This document shows, in pieces, positions 26,292 through 35,965 of a stretch of DNA of 64,000 bases (position 1 is the first letter of the stretch; the number at the start of each line of letters is the position of its first letter). A program made the translations under genes and the position numbers. This stretch comes from Clostridium gelidum (lineage in GTDB: Bacteria > Bacillota > Clostridia > Clostridiales > Clostridiaceae). The notes under the pieces were generated by a model, which was not told where the DNA came from, did not search any database, and saw nothing but the letters and a program-made list of their open reading frames with translations. The stretch lies in the NCBI RefSeq assembly GCF_019977655.1, contig NZ_AP024849.1, positions 2,141,001 through 2,205,000 of the forward strand, in the 5' to 3' direction.

Positions 26292-28478
26292 ATGGATACT
26301 ATGCAGAATTCAAAATTAAACATTGAGTTTTTAAATGTCGGACATGGAGATTGCAGTATTATTAAGTGGAATACTGGAACTGAGAAAAAAAGCTGGATAT
26401 GCGTTATAGATGCAGGCAAAGAGAAAAAGCAGATAGAAAAGTATTTGTTGGATAAAAAGATTTATGAAATAGATTTAGCAATAACGTCACATTTTGATTT
26501 AGACCATATTGGGGGATTTATAAATTTAGATAATAAAATTAAAATAAAGGAGTATTGGTCTCCGTATACTCCAGCATTTAAAAAAAATACATGGCTGTTT
26601 GGCAAAAGAATACAAGAATCAATACAACGTGCTGAAGATTTAGAAGCTGAATTAAAAAGTAAAGGAACAATTCTATTTTCTCCAGTAGAAGATTTTATTT
26701 ATTCTCCTGTTCAGGGTTTGAGGATTAGAGTTTTATCTCCTGCATATAAAATATATGAAGAATTACTGTCAAATAAAGATAAACGTTTTTTAATAGAAAA
26801 TTATCCAACTCCTTTAAATTGGTTAATAGAGAATTCAGAAGAATACAATGATGAAGATAATATTAATATATCTTTGAGAGGATTATATGATAGAACAAAT
26901 CATTACTTAATAAAAAGAAATTTATCCAAGGAGAATGACGAACTTTCAGTAAATATTGAAAAGGAGGATCCAGAAAGTACTGAAATTATTGACGGATGGT
27001 CAAAAAAATTTAAAATTGAACCGGAATTTTTTGGAAATCCGCTTTTAAACGACACTAGTATAGTTCTAAAAGTAGAAGCATGGATTGGATCTAGGTGGGT
27101 ATCAATTCTTTTCCCAGGCGACATTCAAAATTGGTTGTATTTAATGGCTAAGAGACCAAATGATTTAGTATCGGATATTTATAAGGCAGCCCACCATGGC
27201 AGCTATATGTATATTGAAAAAGAAATAAAATATGATGAGGTTATTCAATCTATAAGACCTAAATTAACTATTTTTAGTGCTAACGGGCAATATGGATTAC
27301 CAAGGATGAAAGTTAGGGATGCTATTACACGTTGGTCAACAGCAGTAGCTTGCACTCAACAAAAAAAATGTGATTTTATAAGTCTTAATGAGTCGACATC
27401 TAGGAATGATTGCTGTCAAAAGAATTATTTATGTAGTATGGATTCTAAAGGTGTAAGTGTAGAAATAAAAAGAAATGGAATGAAAATTAATCCACCACCT
27501 TGTATCCGATCAGCATATAGTTCTCCTATACCAATAATTCAACTTGAACAGCATATCGTTAATGATAGTAAAATATTGACATATTTAAGTGAAAGAGAAA
27601 TAGATAAACATCTAAAATGGCTTAAAAAGAAATTAGATACAATACATAACAATAGAAAAAAAGGAAGTAAGCCATATTGTTCACCATTTTTATCTTTAGA
27701 TGATATTAGAAGATTAGCGTTAAATGATTCGAGGTATTTAACTGAAAAACAAATTAAGCAGATTTTTGAATATGGTTATTCTAAGGGTGAAATGCTGACT
27801 TATGATAGTCACGATAGGAGAAATATTGGATGGGAAAATGTATATCGTAAACCTAAAAAAAGTGAGTTTTCAGAAATTATAAATGATATTTGTCAAAAGG
27901 ATATATTAATATCTTCAATTATAAGAAAAAATATAACCAGTGATAGTTCCACATTTATGTTGAATTTAGAAAGAGATTTTCTTGCTGAGTATTTAGAAAA
28001 AGAAACTGGATATCCTTCAAAATTAATTTCTGATTATGTTTGGAATTTATTTATAGAAAAAATCATTTCAAATTTTAACATTTTTTATTTACCTTCAAAT
28101 AAAAATGAACCAAAGGACACTATGTTTGTTCTTTTAATTAATAGAAAGATAAACTTTGAGGAATATATTAAAAACATCAATGAAACTATAAAATCTAACA
28201 AACCTAAGTGCTCAAACATAGATCGTTGCGAATATTTGTTTGATAATTATATATTGAATTCCAAATGGCACATATTATCGTTAGATGGATTATCAGAAAA
28301 TAAATGGGATCATAAAAGTTTCCTAGAACTATTAGTGATAGGAGAAAAAAATGTAAGTAGTTCTAGTGTGAAAATAGTTAGTTTTATGAACTTAAAGCTA
28401 TGGAAAGTAATAGAATCGAATAATAACTACTATTACAAGAGCCCATTTATTCACTTATTTAATAAAATAATTGAATAG
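26292..28478 (+). CDS. Large metallo-beta-lactamase-fold protein (ComEC/Rec2-like MBL domain) with unknown C-terminus
   Basis: The 728-residue protein starts at 26292, with a second ATG at 26301; the ribosome-binding site is weak. The N-terminal 310 residues are a metallo-beta-lactamase fold with SHFDLDHIGG (His67, Asp69, Asp71, His72), LFPGDIQNW (Asp near 277) and AAHHGSY (His301, His302), the ComEC-type metal-binding set. There are no membrane helices, unlike ComEC. A cysteine-rich stretch (CTQQKKC, DCCQKNYLC) lies near 355-385. The C-terminal 300 residues are unassigned. MBL proteins of this sort occur in defence islands and could cut nucleic acids or nucleotides. It may act alone or with the OLD ATPase upstream. 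Confidence 0.7.
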   Translation: MDTMQNSKLNIEFLNVGHGDCSIIKWNTGTEKKSWICVIDAGKEKKQIEKYLLDKKIYEIDLAITSHFDLDHIGGFINLDNKIKIKEYWSPYTPAFKKNTWLFGKRIQESIQRAEDLEAELKSKGTILFSPVEDFIYSPVQGLRIRVLSPAYKIYEELLSNKDKRFLIENYPTPLNWLIENSEEYNDEDNINISLRGLYDRTNHYLIKRNLSKENDELSVNIEKEDPESTEIIDGWSKKFKIEPEFFGNPLLNDTSIVLKVEAWIGSRWVSILFPGDIQNWLYLMAKRPNDLVSDIYKAAHHGSYMYIEKEIKYDEVIQSIRPKLTIFSANGQYGLPRMKVRDAITRWSTAVACTQQKKCDFISLNESTSRNDCCQKNYLCSMDSKGVSVEIKRNGMKINPPPCIRSAYSSPIPIIQLEQHIVNDSKILTYLSEREIDKHLKWLKKKLDTIHNNRKKGSKPYCSPFLSLDDIRRLALNDSRYLTEKQIKQIFEYGYSKGEMLTYDSHDRRNIGWENVYRKPKKSEFSEIINDICQKDILISSIIRKNITSDSSTFMLNLERDFLAEYLEKETGYPSKLISDYVWNLFIEKIISNFNIFYLPSNKNEPKDTMFVLLINRKINFEEYIKNINETIKSNKPKCSNIDRCEYLFDNYILNSKWHILSLDGLSENKWDHKSFLELLVIGEKNVSSSSVKIVSFMNLKLWKVIESNNNYYYKSPFIHLFNKIIE

Positions 28479-28592
28479 CGTAATTATATTACGGTATATA
28501 GATTATTTTTTTAATATTCGTTAATAAGAGAATAAATTTATTCAGTATGCCGACAATCTTAAAGCTGTCTATAAAGGATAGTGTACATGGTT

Positions 28593-28690
28593 AGCAACTT
28601 TAACTCTTAGTGTTTCAAAAGTACCCGCAGGGAGAACAAAAATTTCTAAGTACAAGCCTCCACTAAATGTATATCTAGTGGAGTTTTTGT
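28593..28690. repeat. Dispersed repeat, class C copy with terminator hairpin
   Basis: The 5' module AGCAACTTTAACTCTTAGTG and AAAAGTACCCGCAGGGAG is followed by AAGTACAAG and the hairpin CCTCCACTA/TAGTGGAG plus five T. The hairpin could terminate the MBL transcript. The rest of 28479-28880 holds the interrupted copy and the left end of the IS. Confidence 0.65.
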
Positions 28691-28723
28691 TACAGAATAT
28701 ATTTGATTTTTATATAAAATTTG

Positions 28724-28759
28724 AGAAACCTCATCCCTTCGGACTTCAGAAGTACCCCC
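28724..28759. repeat. Left half of a dispersed repeat split by the IS231-like element
   Basis: CTCATCCCTTCGGACTTCAG then AAGTACCCCC equals the 5' module of intact copies such as 62225-62260. The matching right half resumes at 30380. Confidence 0.75.
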
Positions 28760-28880
28760 AGCGGCAATGTCATAAACTTAAGAAAACATAAATAATTACT
28801 TAACTCCATATTGCACTTTAATATTCAGTGAAAATCTGTATTATTATAATTATAAAACTAATGATAAAAGAGTATTATTA

Positions 28881-30206
28881 ATGATATCTTATGATAGAAT
28901 ATTAGAAACATTTGAAAATATTAAAACGCCTAGAATAAAGATTATTGGAAAATTAAATGAAATGTCATTTACAAGAAATAGAAAGATGCCATTTGAAGAT
29001 TTAACTAGATTTATTCTAGCAAAGAAAGGCAAAACAACAACAATGGAGTTAAATAATTATTTCAAAGAAATAGAGAAACGTGAAAATACAGTTAGTAAGC
29101 AAGCTTTGTCAAAGCAACGTCGTAACTTAAATCCTGAGGTTTTTGTTGAATTAAATAAGGACTATGTTAGACATATTTATGAACAGGCCGAAATAAAAAA
29201 ATATAAAGGATATTTAGTAACAGCAATAGATGGCAGTTCTATTGAAATACCTAATACTAAGGAACTTCAAGAAGAATATGATTGCAAATCTACAGGTCAA
29301 TCTATTCATCGAACTATAGCGAGAGCGATAGCATCTGGGATTTATGATGTTGAGAATAATATTATGATTAATGCAGTTCTTAGCAAAAGAACTGATGGAG
29401 AGAGAGCACTTGCAAAAAATAACTTAAATTCTATGCTTGATATTTTAGGCGATAAAACTAATGTTATAACAATATTTGATAGAGGCTATATATCAATCGA
29501 TTTGTTATTAACTTTAATGGGAACAAAAATTAAATATCTATTTAGATTACCATCAACTACATTTGGTAAGGAACAACGTTAACTTAAAACAGATGACGAA
29601 ATAATAGACATAAGTCTAACTCCGAGTAGGATATATGGTCTAAATGATCCTATAAAAAGAGAAATGGCAAAGACGTTACAAAAGCTTCGCGTTCGTATGG
29701 TGAGAATTACATTATCTACTGGTGAGGTTGAATATTTAGTAACTAATATAGAGAACTCTACTATGTCCACTAAAGAAATTGGAGAGTTATATTATAAACG
29801 CTGGGGAAGTGAATTAGCTTATGACGTCATGAAAAATAAGCTTAATATTGAAAATATATCAGGAAAAAGCCGTTTGATTATAGAACAAGATTTCTATGCA
29901 CAAATGTTACTCTTCAATATGGTTGAAGATTTGCGAAATGATTCAAATAAAGTAGTTAAAGAGAATAAAAAAGAAAACCTAAAGTATGAGTATAAGGTTA
30001 ATATGAATATATTGGTAGGAACTTTTAGAGAATATATGATAAAAATCGCAGTAGAAGATGATGATGATAAGAGAAGAAAAATGTATACCTATATGTTAGA
30101 TGAGATTGTTTCAAATTTAGTTCCTATTAGACCAGGACGAAGCAATCCTAGAAAGCCTTATGCTGGAATAAATAAACATAAATTGAATGCTAAGAGAAAT
30201 AGCTAA
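28881..30206 (+). pseudogene. IS4-family (IS231-like) transposase with one nonsense codon
   Basis: The frame runs from 28881 to a TAA at 29580-29582 and continues in the same phase (LKTDDEIIDISLTPSRIYGL) to 30206, about 440 residues in all. All three catalytic acids are visible: AIDGSSIEIPN, ITIFDRGYISID and YYKRWGSELAYDVMKNKLNI (the YREK-type region). The premature stop removes the Glu domain, so the copy is inactive unless read through or helped in trans. Decay is otherwise slight, suggesting a recent arrival. Confidence 0.88.
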
Positions 30207-30316
30207 TAAAATAACTATTTCCAAATAAAAATCACCATTTGATTGGGAGGGGTGCTTATACATTTTTTTACTTGAAATCGCATTTTGATAATCCATATAT
30301 GGATATATATGAAAAA

Positions 30317-30349
30317 CTATAGCCTGAATAATTCTCATTCGGGCTATAG
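30317..30349 (-). terminator. Hairpin near the right end of the IS
   Basis: CTATAGCCTGAAT pairs with ATTCGGGCTATAG with one G-T pair. The T run is on the minus strand, so it may block outside transcription entering the element. Confidence 0.55.
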
Positions 30350-30379
30350 AAAAAATGCTAAGTTGATGATATTGCCCCT

Positions 30380-30450
30380 GGGGGAAACAAGATTTTCCGT
30401 ATACAAGCATTGTACTAAATTCATATATTAAGTACAGTGCTTTTTTGTTA
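30380..30450. repeat. Right half of the split dispersed repeat (class A)
   Basis: GGGGGAAACAAGATTTTCC is followed by AAGCATTGTAC paired with GTACAGTGCTT and six T. This is the class A terminator-type end. Confidence 0.75.
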
Positions 30451-30563
30451 AGTAAAATTTAAAGAATACATTTAGTTTAATGTAAATTGAGAGAAAAAGA
30501 AATTAAATAGGTAAACATAATTGTGGACAAGTAGAAAAAAACAAATAATTCAATTAAGTTATT

Positions 30564-30598
30564 AAACTACATCTTAAAAGGGTGTAGTTTTTAATTTT
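30564..30598 (+). terminator. Terminator upstream of the Wadjet operon
   Basis: AAACTACATC and GGTGTAGTTT form a stem followed by TTAATTTT. It isolates jetA from the IS. A possible -10 box TATAAT lies at about 30695, before the AAGGAG site of jetA. Confidence 0.65.
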
Positions 30599-30720
30599 CA
30601 TGTGCCTAAATTCAAATAGCAAAGAACTAAAAATAAATGTTATAATTATAAATAAAAGTATAAAATAGCTAAATATAAAATTAGTGTATAATAAGGAAAA
30701 AATTAATCTAAGGAGAATAT

Positions 30721-32112
30721 ATGAAAGAAATTGACATTTTCAAAATAGTTCCAGAAAACTTTTTTTCATTACTTGCAAGTCCAAATAAAATGTTATACAT
30801 GAGAATAATTTCAATAATATATTCAAGTGTGCAAAATGGGTTGTCTTATGGAATTGACAAAGAAATATTAGTAGATGAAATTGAAGATTATTTAAATTAT
30901 TCTAACTATGAAATTATAAATGATGAAGATGAGCAAATAGCAAATAATAGAGATAAATCGAATTCTTTAATAAGAAGGCTAATTGAGTGCGGTTGGATTT
31001 ATTCTGAAACAACTAATGATTATAAGCAGATTATTAATTTTAATGATTATGCAATTACAATATTGGAATCTTTTATAAAAATAGTTAATAAGGAAACTTT
31101 AGAATATCAAGGGAATATTATTAGCATTTATAGTATGCTTCATTCTGAAGCAAAACCAGGTGTTGTAATAAAACATGTATTTGAAAATACTAAAGGAATT
31201 ATAAGCGGCTTGAAGAAATTAAATTCTAGCATAAAAGTATATATGGATAGATTAACAAAGCAGAAGACACCGGAAGAAATTATGGAAGAATTCTTTGGTA
31301 ACTATACAAGTGAAGTAATTGATAAATCATATCATAGATTAAAAACATCAGAAAATATTTCAAAGTATAGACCTAAAATAATTGAAAAACTTAATGGAAA
31401 TTTAAATAGTATAGAATTTTTAAATGTAGCTGGTGAATTTTTTAGGGAAGATGAAGACCTTGAATCTTTAGAAGAGGGAATAGAGAAGGTTAAAGATATA
31501 ATTCACAATATAGTAGATGCATTTGATAATTTAGATGATATTATGCATGATATAGATTCAAAAAACTCTAAATATATTAGAGCAGCAGTTACGAGGGCAA
31601 AGTTTTTACTTAATAATTCTAAAGATAGTACTGGTCTTTTGAAAGGAATATTAGAGTATGTAAGTAAAGAATATAGAGAGTTAGAATTAAATTTATCTAG
31701 TGATTATTTAGAAGAAATTACAGATATATTTACACTGTATTCTTATGGATATATTGATGAAGCATCTTTGTATATTGCAAATGAAGGAAAGAAATCATTT
31801 ATACCAAGTAAAATGAAAAAACAAGCAATTTCAGAGGAAGACAGAAAGCGAAGACTTGAAGAATTTAAGGAAAAACAAAAAAGTAAATATTCTCAAAAGA
31901 ATATAAATGAAATAGTAAATGATTTTTTAGGTGACAGACAAAATATGAATGCAAGTGAAATAGAAATCGATACAATAGATGATTTTATAAAGGTAATTTA
32001 TATAAGGATATATGGAAATAATATTTTATCAAAATATTTCATAAAGCGTGGGAAGACAATTGTAATTAAAAATGGATTTTCATTTAAGAATTTTGAAATT
32101 TGGAGGAAGTAA
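30721..32112 (+). CDS. jetA: Wadjet protein JetA
   Basis: The 463-residue protein starts eight bases after AAGGAG. It begins DIFKIVPENFFSLLASPNK and is largely helical, with a conserved-looking central segment NTKGIISGLKKLNSSIKVYM. It is the first gene of a four-gene operon whose other members are clear JetB, JetC and JetD, so the JetA call rests mainly on position and overall form. JetA corresponds to the MukF-like kleisin of the SMC complex. The jetA families differ between Wadjet types; this one looks like the DUF5716-type rather than DUF3375, but that is tentative. Confidence 0.8.
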   Translation: MKEIDIFKIVPENFFSLLASPNKMLYMRIISIIYSSVQNGLSYGIDKEILVDEIEDYLNYSNYEIINDEDEQIANNRDKSNSLIRRLIECGWIYSETTNDYKQIINFNDYAITILESFIKIVNKETLEYQGNIISIYSMLHSEAKPGVVIKHVFENTKGIISGLKKLNSSIKVYMDRLTKQKTPEEIMEEFFGNYTSEVIDKSYHRLKTSENISKYRPKIIEKLNGNLNSIEFLNVAGEFFREDEDLESLEEGIEKVKDIIHNIVDAFDNLDDIMHDIDSKNSKYIRAAVTRAKFLLNNSKDSTGLLKGILEYVSKEYRELELNLSSDYLEEITDIFTLYSYGYIDEASLYIANEGKKSFIPSKMKKQAISEEDRKRRLEEFKEKQKSKYSQKNINEIVNDFLGDRQNMNASEIEIDTIDDFIKVIYIRIYGNNILSKYFIKRGKTIVIKNGFSFKNFEIWRK

Positions 32113-32115
32113 CTT

Positions 32116-32721
32116 TTGATATACGATACATTATCTATTAATGAAAAGGGAGAATTTAAAAGGGTTTGTAATAAATTACTTAGCATCTGTTTGCTTTGTA
32201 AGCAAAAGGAAGATACCAAGAAAGATTATTACTTTATTGAAAGATATGGGGATGCAATAAATGAATATTTTGAGCCATTAGGATATGAGCTTGAAATTAA
32301 TAAATCAATAAAAGCTGTTCAGCTTATAAATAAATTTGGGATTAACAGAGTTCAATTAAAGCTTATTGAAAGTATAACTTTATTAATTCTTAGAATTTTA
32401 TATGTAGAAAAGATGCAAGAACTTTCATTATCTCAATTTATTACAATAGAAATTGATGAACTTCAAAATAGATTTATAGCTCTTGGTTTCAAGGATAAAG
32501 CTATGGATAAAACTCTGCTTAGACAAGCTTTAAGAACATTAAAAAGATTTAATATCATAGAAACTTTAGATAAAGATATGACATTAAGTGATTCAAGAAT
32601 TATAGTTTATCCAACTATTCAAATGATTGTTAGAGGAGAAAATATAAATTCTATTTATGAAAAATTAGATACATATAAGAGGAAAGGAGTTATTGAAGAT
32701 GAAGAAATTAACGGCGATTAA
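32116..32721 (+). CDS. jetB: Wadjet protein JetB (DUF4194-like)
   Basis: The start is a TTG at 32116, nine bases after GGAGG, three bases past the jetA stop. The 201-residue protein is helical with the DUF4194 look: YGDAINEYFEPLGYELEINK, then NRVQLKLIESITLLILRILY, then a winged-helix segment ending SDSRIIVYPTIQMIV. JetB is the MukE-like subunit that bridges kleisin and ATPase. The last 23 bases overlap jetC. Confidence 0.85.
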   Translation: MIYDTLSINEKGEFKRVCNKLLSICLLCKQKEDTKKDYYFIERYGDAINEYFEPLGYELEINKSIKAVQLINKFGINRVQLKLIESITLLILRILYVEKMQELSLSQFITIEIDELQNRFIALGFKDKAMDKTLLRQALRTLKRFNIIETLDKDMTLSDSRIIVYPTIQMIVRGENINSIYEKLDTYKRKGVIEDEEINGD

Positions 32722-35700
32722 GCTTGTAAATTGGCATGCTTTTGAAAATGAAACAATACCTCTTAAGAATTCAACTCTTATATCTGGCGAAAATGGTGCT
32801 GGAAAGTCAACTATTTTAGATGCCATACAATTTATATTAACATGTTCTACAACTAATTTTAATAAAGCTGCAAATGAATCGTCTAAAAGAGAATTAGAGG
32901 GATATGTAAGATTTAAGACTGGTAAAGAAAATAATGAATATGAAAGAGTTGGGAATGTAACTGCACATGTTGCTTTAGAATTTTATGAGGAAAGTAAAAA
33001 TAATTATTTGGTGATTGGTGCTGTAATAGATTCAGCTTCAGAAACATCTAAAAAAATATTATGGTATAGAGCCGAAAAAAAAAGAATAGCAGATATAAAC
33101 TTTATTATTGATGATGAACCCGTTGATATTTCAAATTTCAAAATATATGGTAAAGATTTAAAACTTCAAAGTACTTATATAGCAAAAGATGCGAGAAAAG
33201 ATTTTGCTAATAGACTTGGAAAGTTAAATGAAAGATTTTTTGAGTTGCTTCCAAAGTCTTTAGCTTTTAAACCTATTTCTAATGTTAAAGATTTTGTATA
33301 TACATATATATTAGAAGAAAAACAAATAAATATAGAAGAATTACGTGAAAATATTAGGACTTTTAAAGAGTTTGAAGAAGTGTTAAATGAAGTAAAAGTT
33401 AAAATAACAAAATTAAAAGAAATACAAAGCGAATTTGAAACTTATGAAAATCATTCTAAAACAATAAAACTCCATGAGTACATTGTTTTATTAGCAGAAG
33501 AGGAAAGCTTAAAGGAAGAAATAGAAGAAAAAATTAAATCTATAAATACATTAGAAGTTAAAATTAAATCTTTAAATAATGATAAAAATAATATTGATGA
33601 TGAAATAAGCAGGAAAAATGATATAGGAAACAAATTTCAAGTTGATTTATATTCAAATTCAGAATACAAGGCGCTAGAAGGTCTTAAAAGTAATCTAGAT
33701 TCAGAGAATAATAAGCTTAGAGACGAAAAAATTAAGAAAGAAGATTTCCTAAAACAGTTTAATCAACAAAAAAGTTATATTAAAGATTTGAGCAATATAA
33801 TAGAAGAAAAAGATATTATATTGGATTATTATAAGAAAATGAATGATTTATGTGAAGATGACTTAGAAGAGTATAAAATTTCTTCCATGGATATTGAGAA
33901 AATCGTAAGTAGGGTCAAAGAAAGTAAAGTACAGATTAGGGCAGAAAAGGATTTAGATTTAAAACAAAAAGAAAATTCTAGAAAAGATTTAGAAAATAAG
34001 ATTTCTGAACTTGAAAAGAGAAATCTTCAATATGACAGAGATGTAGTTGTGCTTAAAGAAAGTATTATAAATGAAACTAAGAAACTAGGTAAGGAAGTAG
34101 TGCCTAAAATATTATGTGAATTATTAGAAATTACAGATCCAATTTGGAAAAATGCAGTTGAGGGATATTTAAATTCTCAAAGGTTTTACTTTTTAGTTGA
34201 TGAAGAGGATTTTGATACAGTATTAAAGATTTATGAAAGATTAAGTAAATCTAAGGGGTTACATTCAGTTGGTATAATTAATGCAAAAGGACTTGAAATA
34301 TATGATGAAACCCTAGAAAATTCTTTAGCAGAAGTTGTTACATCAAAAAGCACTGATGCTAAGAGATATATTAATATGATTTTAGGTAAAGTTATAAGAT
34401 GCACGGATGTTTCAGAATTAAAGAAATATAGAACATCTATAACCAGCACTTGTATGATCTATAAAAATAATGTTGCAAGGGCTATAAATCCTAAGATTTA
34501 TAAAACTCCATACATAGGAGCAGATGCTTATAAATATCAATTAGAACAGGCAAAAGAAACTTTGAAATTAGTTTTAGAAGAAATAAACATTTTAAAAGAA
34601 GATGTTAATAATGCAAGTAAGGCAATTGGATTAATAGATAAACTTAAATTTGATAGTTTAATTGAAAAATGTGATGTTATAAAAATTGTAGCCAATCTAG
34701 AAATAAGTATTAAAAAATTACAAGAAGAAATAAAAGAACTACAAAAAAATAATACTTATATGGACATACAAATGAAGCTAGAAGAAGTTCAAAAAGAAAT
34801 AAAAAATCTTAAAGACAATAAAAAAACTTTAGAAGATGAGATTATAGGAAATAAAAGTCTATTAAATAAAGATGAAGATATTCTCTCTCAAAAAAAATCA
34901 TATTTAGAAATTAAGATATTAGATAAGGAAGAACATAGGAAGGAAATAGGTTCATTAGAACAAGAGGGAATTGAAAGATTTAATAAAGAAAGAGAAAATA
35001 AATCATCTGATATTATAAAAAACAACTTTAATTTAAGTAAAATGAGAACTAAAACTATGTGTGATAAATGCGGAGAGAGACTAAAAGAGTTGCAGGTGTT
35101 TTATAATAATTCGTATGATTTTGGAGCAGAAATTGGAGTTAATAAGATAGATAGATTTTTTGAAGAATTGGCTCTTCTTGAGAAAAGTAAAATTGTAGAA
35201 TATGAGGAAAATGTTAAAAATGCAAAAAGAAATGCAGAAGAGGAATTTAAAGAACATTTCTTATCTAAGATACAGGAAAATATTAGTGTTGCAAGAAGAG
35301 AAATTAAATCATTAAATAGTGGACTCAAAAATGTTGCTTTTGGAAATGAGCATTATGAGTTTAAAGTAGGTAAAAGTAAAGAAAATAAAGAATATTATGA
35401 TATGATAATGGACAATGAAAATATAGGTGAAGGGTTTACTTTATTTTCAACTTCATATGAAAATAAACATAAAGAATTATTAAATGAATTGTTTGAAAAG
35501 TTGACATTGAATGATGAAAATACTGAAAGTGAACTCATGAAGCTTACTGATTATAGAAATTATATGAGTTATGACATTGAGATTAAATATAATGATGAAA
35601 GCACAGCACTATTTTCTAAAGTTTGTAGAGAAAAAAGTGGAGGAGAAACACAGACACCGTTTTATGTTGCAATGGCAGCTTCATTTTTGCAACTTTATAA

Positions 35701-35965
35701 AGGGGCATTATTATCATCTGAATCTATAGGTTTAATATTATTTGATGAAGCTTTTGATAAAATGGATGAACAAAGAATTATGGCTATGATGGAATTTTAT
35801 AAAGAGTTAAAGAATTTACAACTTATAATAGGTGCACCACCACAAAAGATTGAGGTCATAACGCCTTATGTAAACACTGTAATTATAGCTATGAAAGATG
35901 ATAAATTCAGCTATGTTGAAAATCTGATAAATAATAATGAGGATATTATAGATGAAAAATTATAA
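32699..35965 (+). CDS. jetC: Wadjet protein JetC (SMC-like ATPase)
   Basis: The start is ATG 32699, nine bases after GGAAAGGAG; an in-frame TTG lies at 32693. The 1088-residue protein has Walker A GENGAGKS (30-37), long paired coiled coils (about 215-470 and 620-870), a hinge-like globular middle around 470-590, the signature KSGGETQTPF (about 980) and Walker B GLILFDEAFDKMDEQRI (about 1012). It is the MukB-like motor that extrudes DNA loops and lets Wadjet recognise small circular DNA. It overlaps jetB at its start and jetD at its end. Confidence 0.9.
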   Translation: MKKLTAIKLVNWHAFENETIPLKNSTLISGENGAGKSTILDAIQFILTCSTTNFNKAANESSKRELEGYVRFKTGKENNEYERVGNVTAHVALEFYEESKNNYLVIGAVIDSASETSKKILWYRAEKKRIADINFIIDDEPVDISNFKIYGKDLKLQSTYIAKDARKDFANRLGKLNERFFELLPKSLAFKPISNVKDFVYTYILEEKQINIEELRENIRTFKEFEEVLNEVKVKITKLKEIQSEFETYENHSKTIKLHEYIVLLAEEESLKEEIEEKIKSINTLEVKIKSLNNDKNNIDDEISRKNDIGNKFQVDLYSNSEYKALEGLKSNLDSENNKLRDEKIKKEDFLKQFNQQKSYIKDLSNIIEEKDIILDYYKKMNDLCEDDLEEYKISSMDIEKIVSRVKESKVQIRAEKDLDLKQKENSRKDLENKISELEKRNLQYDRDVVVLKESIINETKKLGKEVVPKILCELLEITDPIWKNAVEGYLNSQRFYFLVDEEDFDTVLKIYERLSKSKGLHSVGIINAKGLEIYDETLENSLAEVVTSKSTDAKRYINMILGKVIRCTDVSELKKYRTSITSTCMIYKNNVARAINPKIYKTPYIGADAYKYQLEQAKETLKLVLEEINILKEDVNNASKAIGLIDKLKFDSLIEKCDVIKIVANLEISIKKLQEEIKELQKNNTYMDIQMKLEEVQKEIKNLKDNKKTLEDEIIGNKSLLNKDEDILSQKKSYLEIKILDKEEHRKEIGSLEQEGIERFNKERENKSSDIIKNNFNLSKMRTKTMCDKCGERLKELQVFYNNSYDFGAEIGVNKIDRFFEELALLEKSKIVEYEENVKNAKRNAEEEFKEHFLSKIQENISVARREIKSLNSGLKNVAFGNEHYEFKVGKSKENKEYYDMIMDNENIGEGFTLFSTSYENKHKELLNELFEKLTLNDENTESELMKLTDYRNYMSYDIEIKYNDESTALFSKVCREKSGGETQTPFYVAMAASFLQLYKGALLSSESIGLILFDEAFDKMDEQRIMAMMEFYKELKNLQLIIGAPPQKIEVITPYVNTVIIAMKDDKFSYVENLINNNEDIIDEKL

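Larger units (their letters stand above)
28760..30379 (+). mobile_element. IS231-like insertion sequence (IS4 family), inserted in a dispersed repeat
   Basis: The ends are inverted repeats: AGCGGCAATGTCATAAACTT on the left and, read inward from the right, AGGGGCAATATCATCAACTT. This resembles the ends of IS231-group elements. The element is about 1.62 kb with one interrupted transposase. Exact end bases and any target duplication are blurred because the target itself is palindromic (CCCCCGGGGG). Confidence 0.8.

Noticed and set aside
23970..28478. Gabija system
   Set aside because: The OLD nuclease fits GajA, but the neighbour is an MBL protein and no UvrD/GajB helicase is present.
28881..30206. 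Two separate IS genes (a two-gene element)
   Set aside because: The second part continues in the same frame right after the stop and completes a single IS4-type DDE domain.
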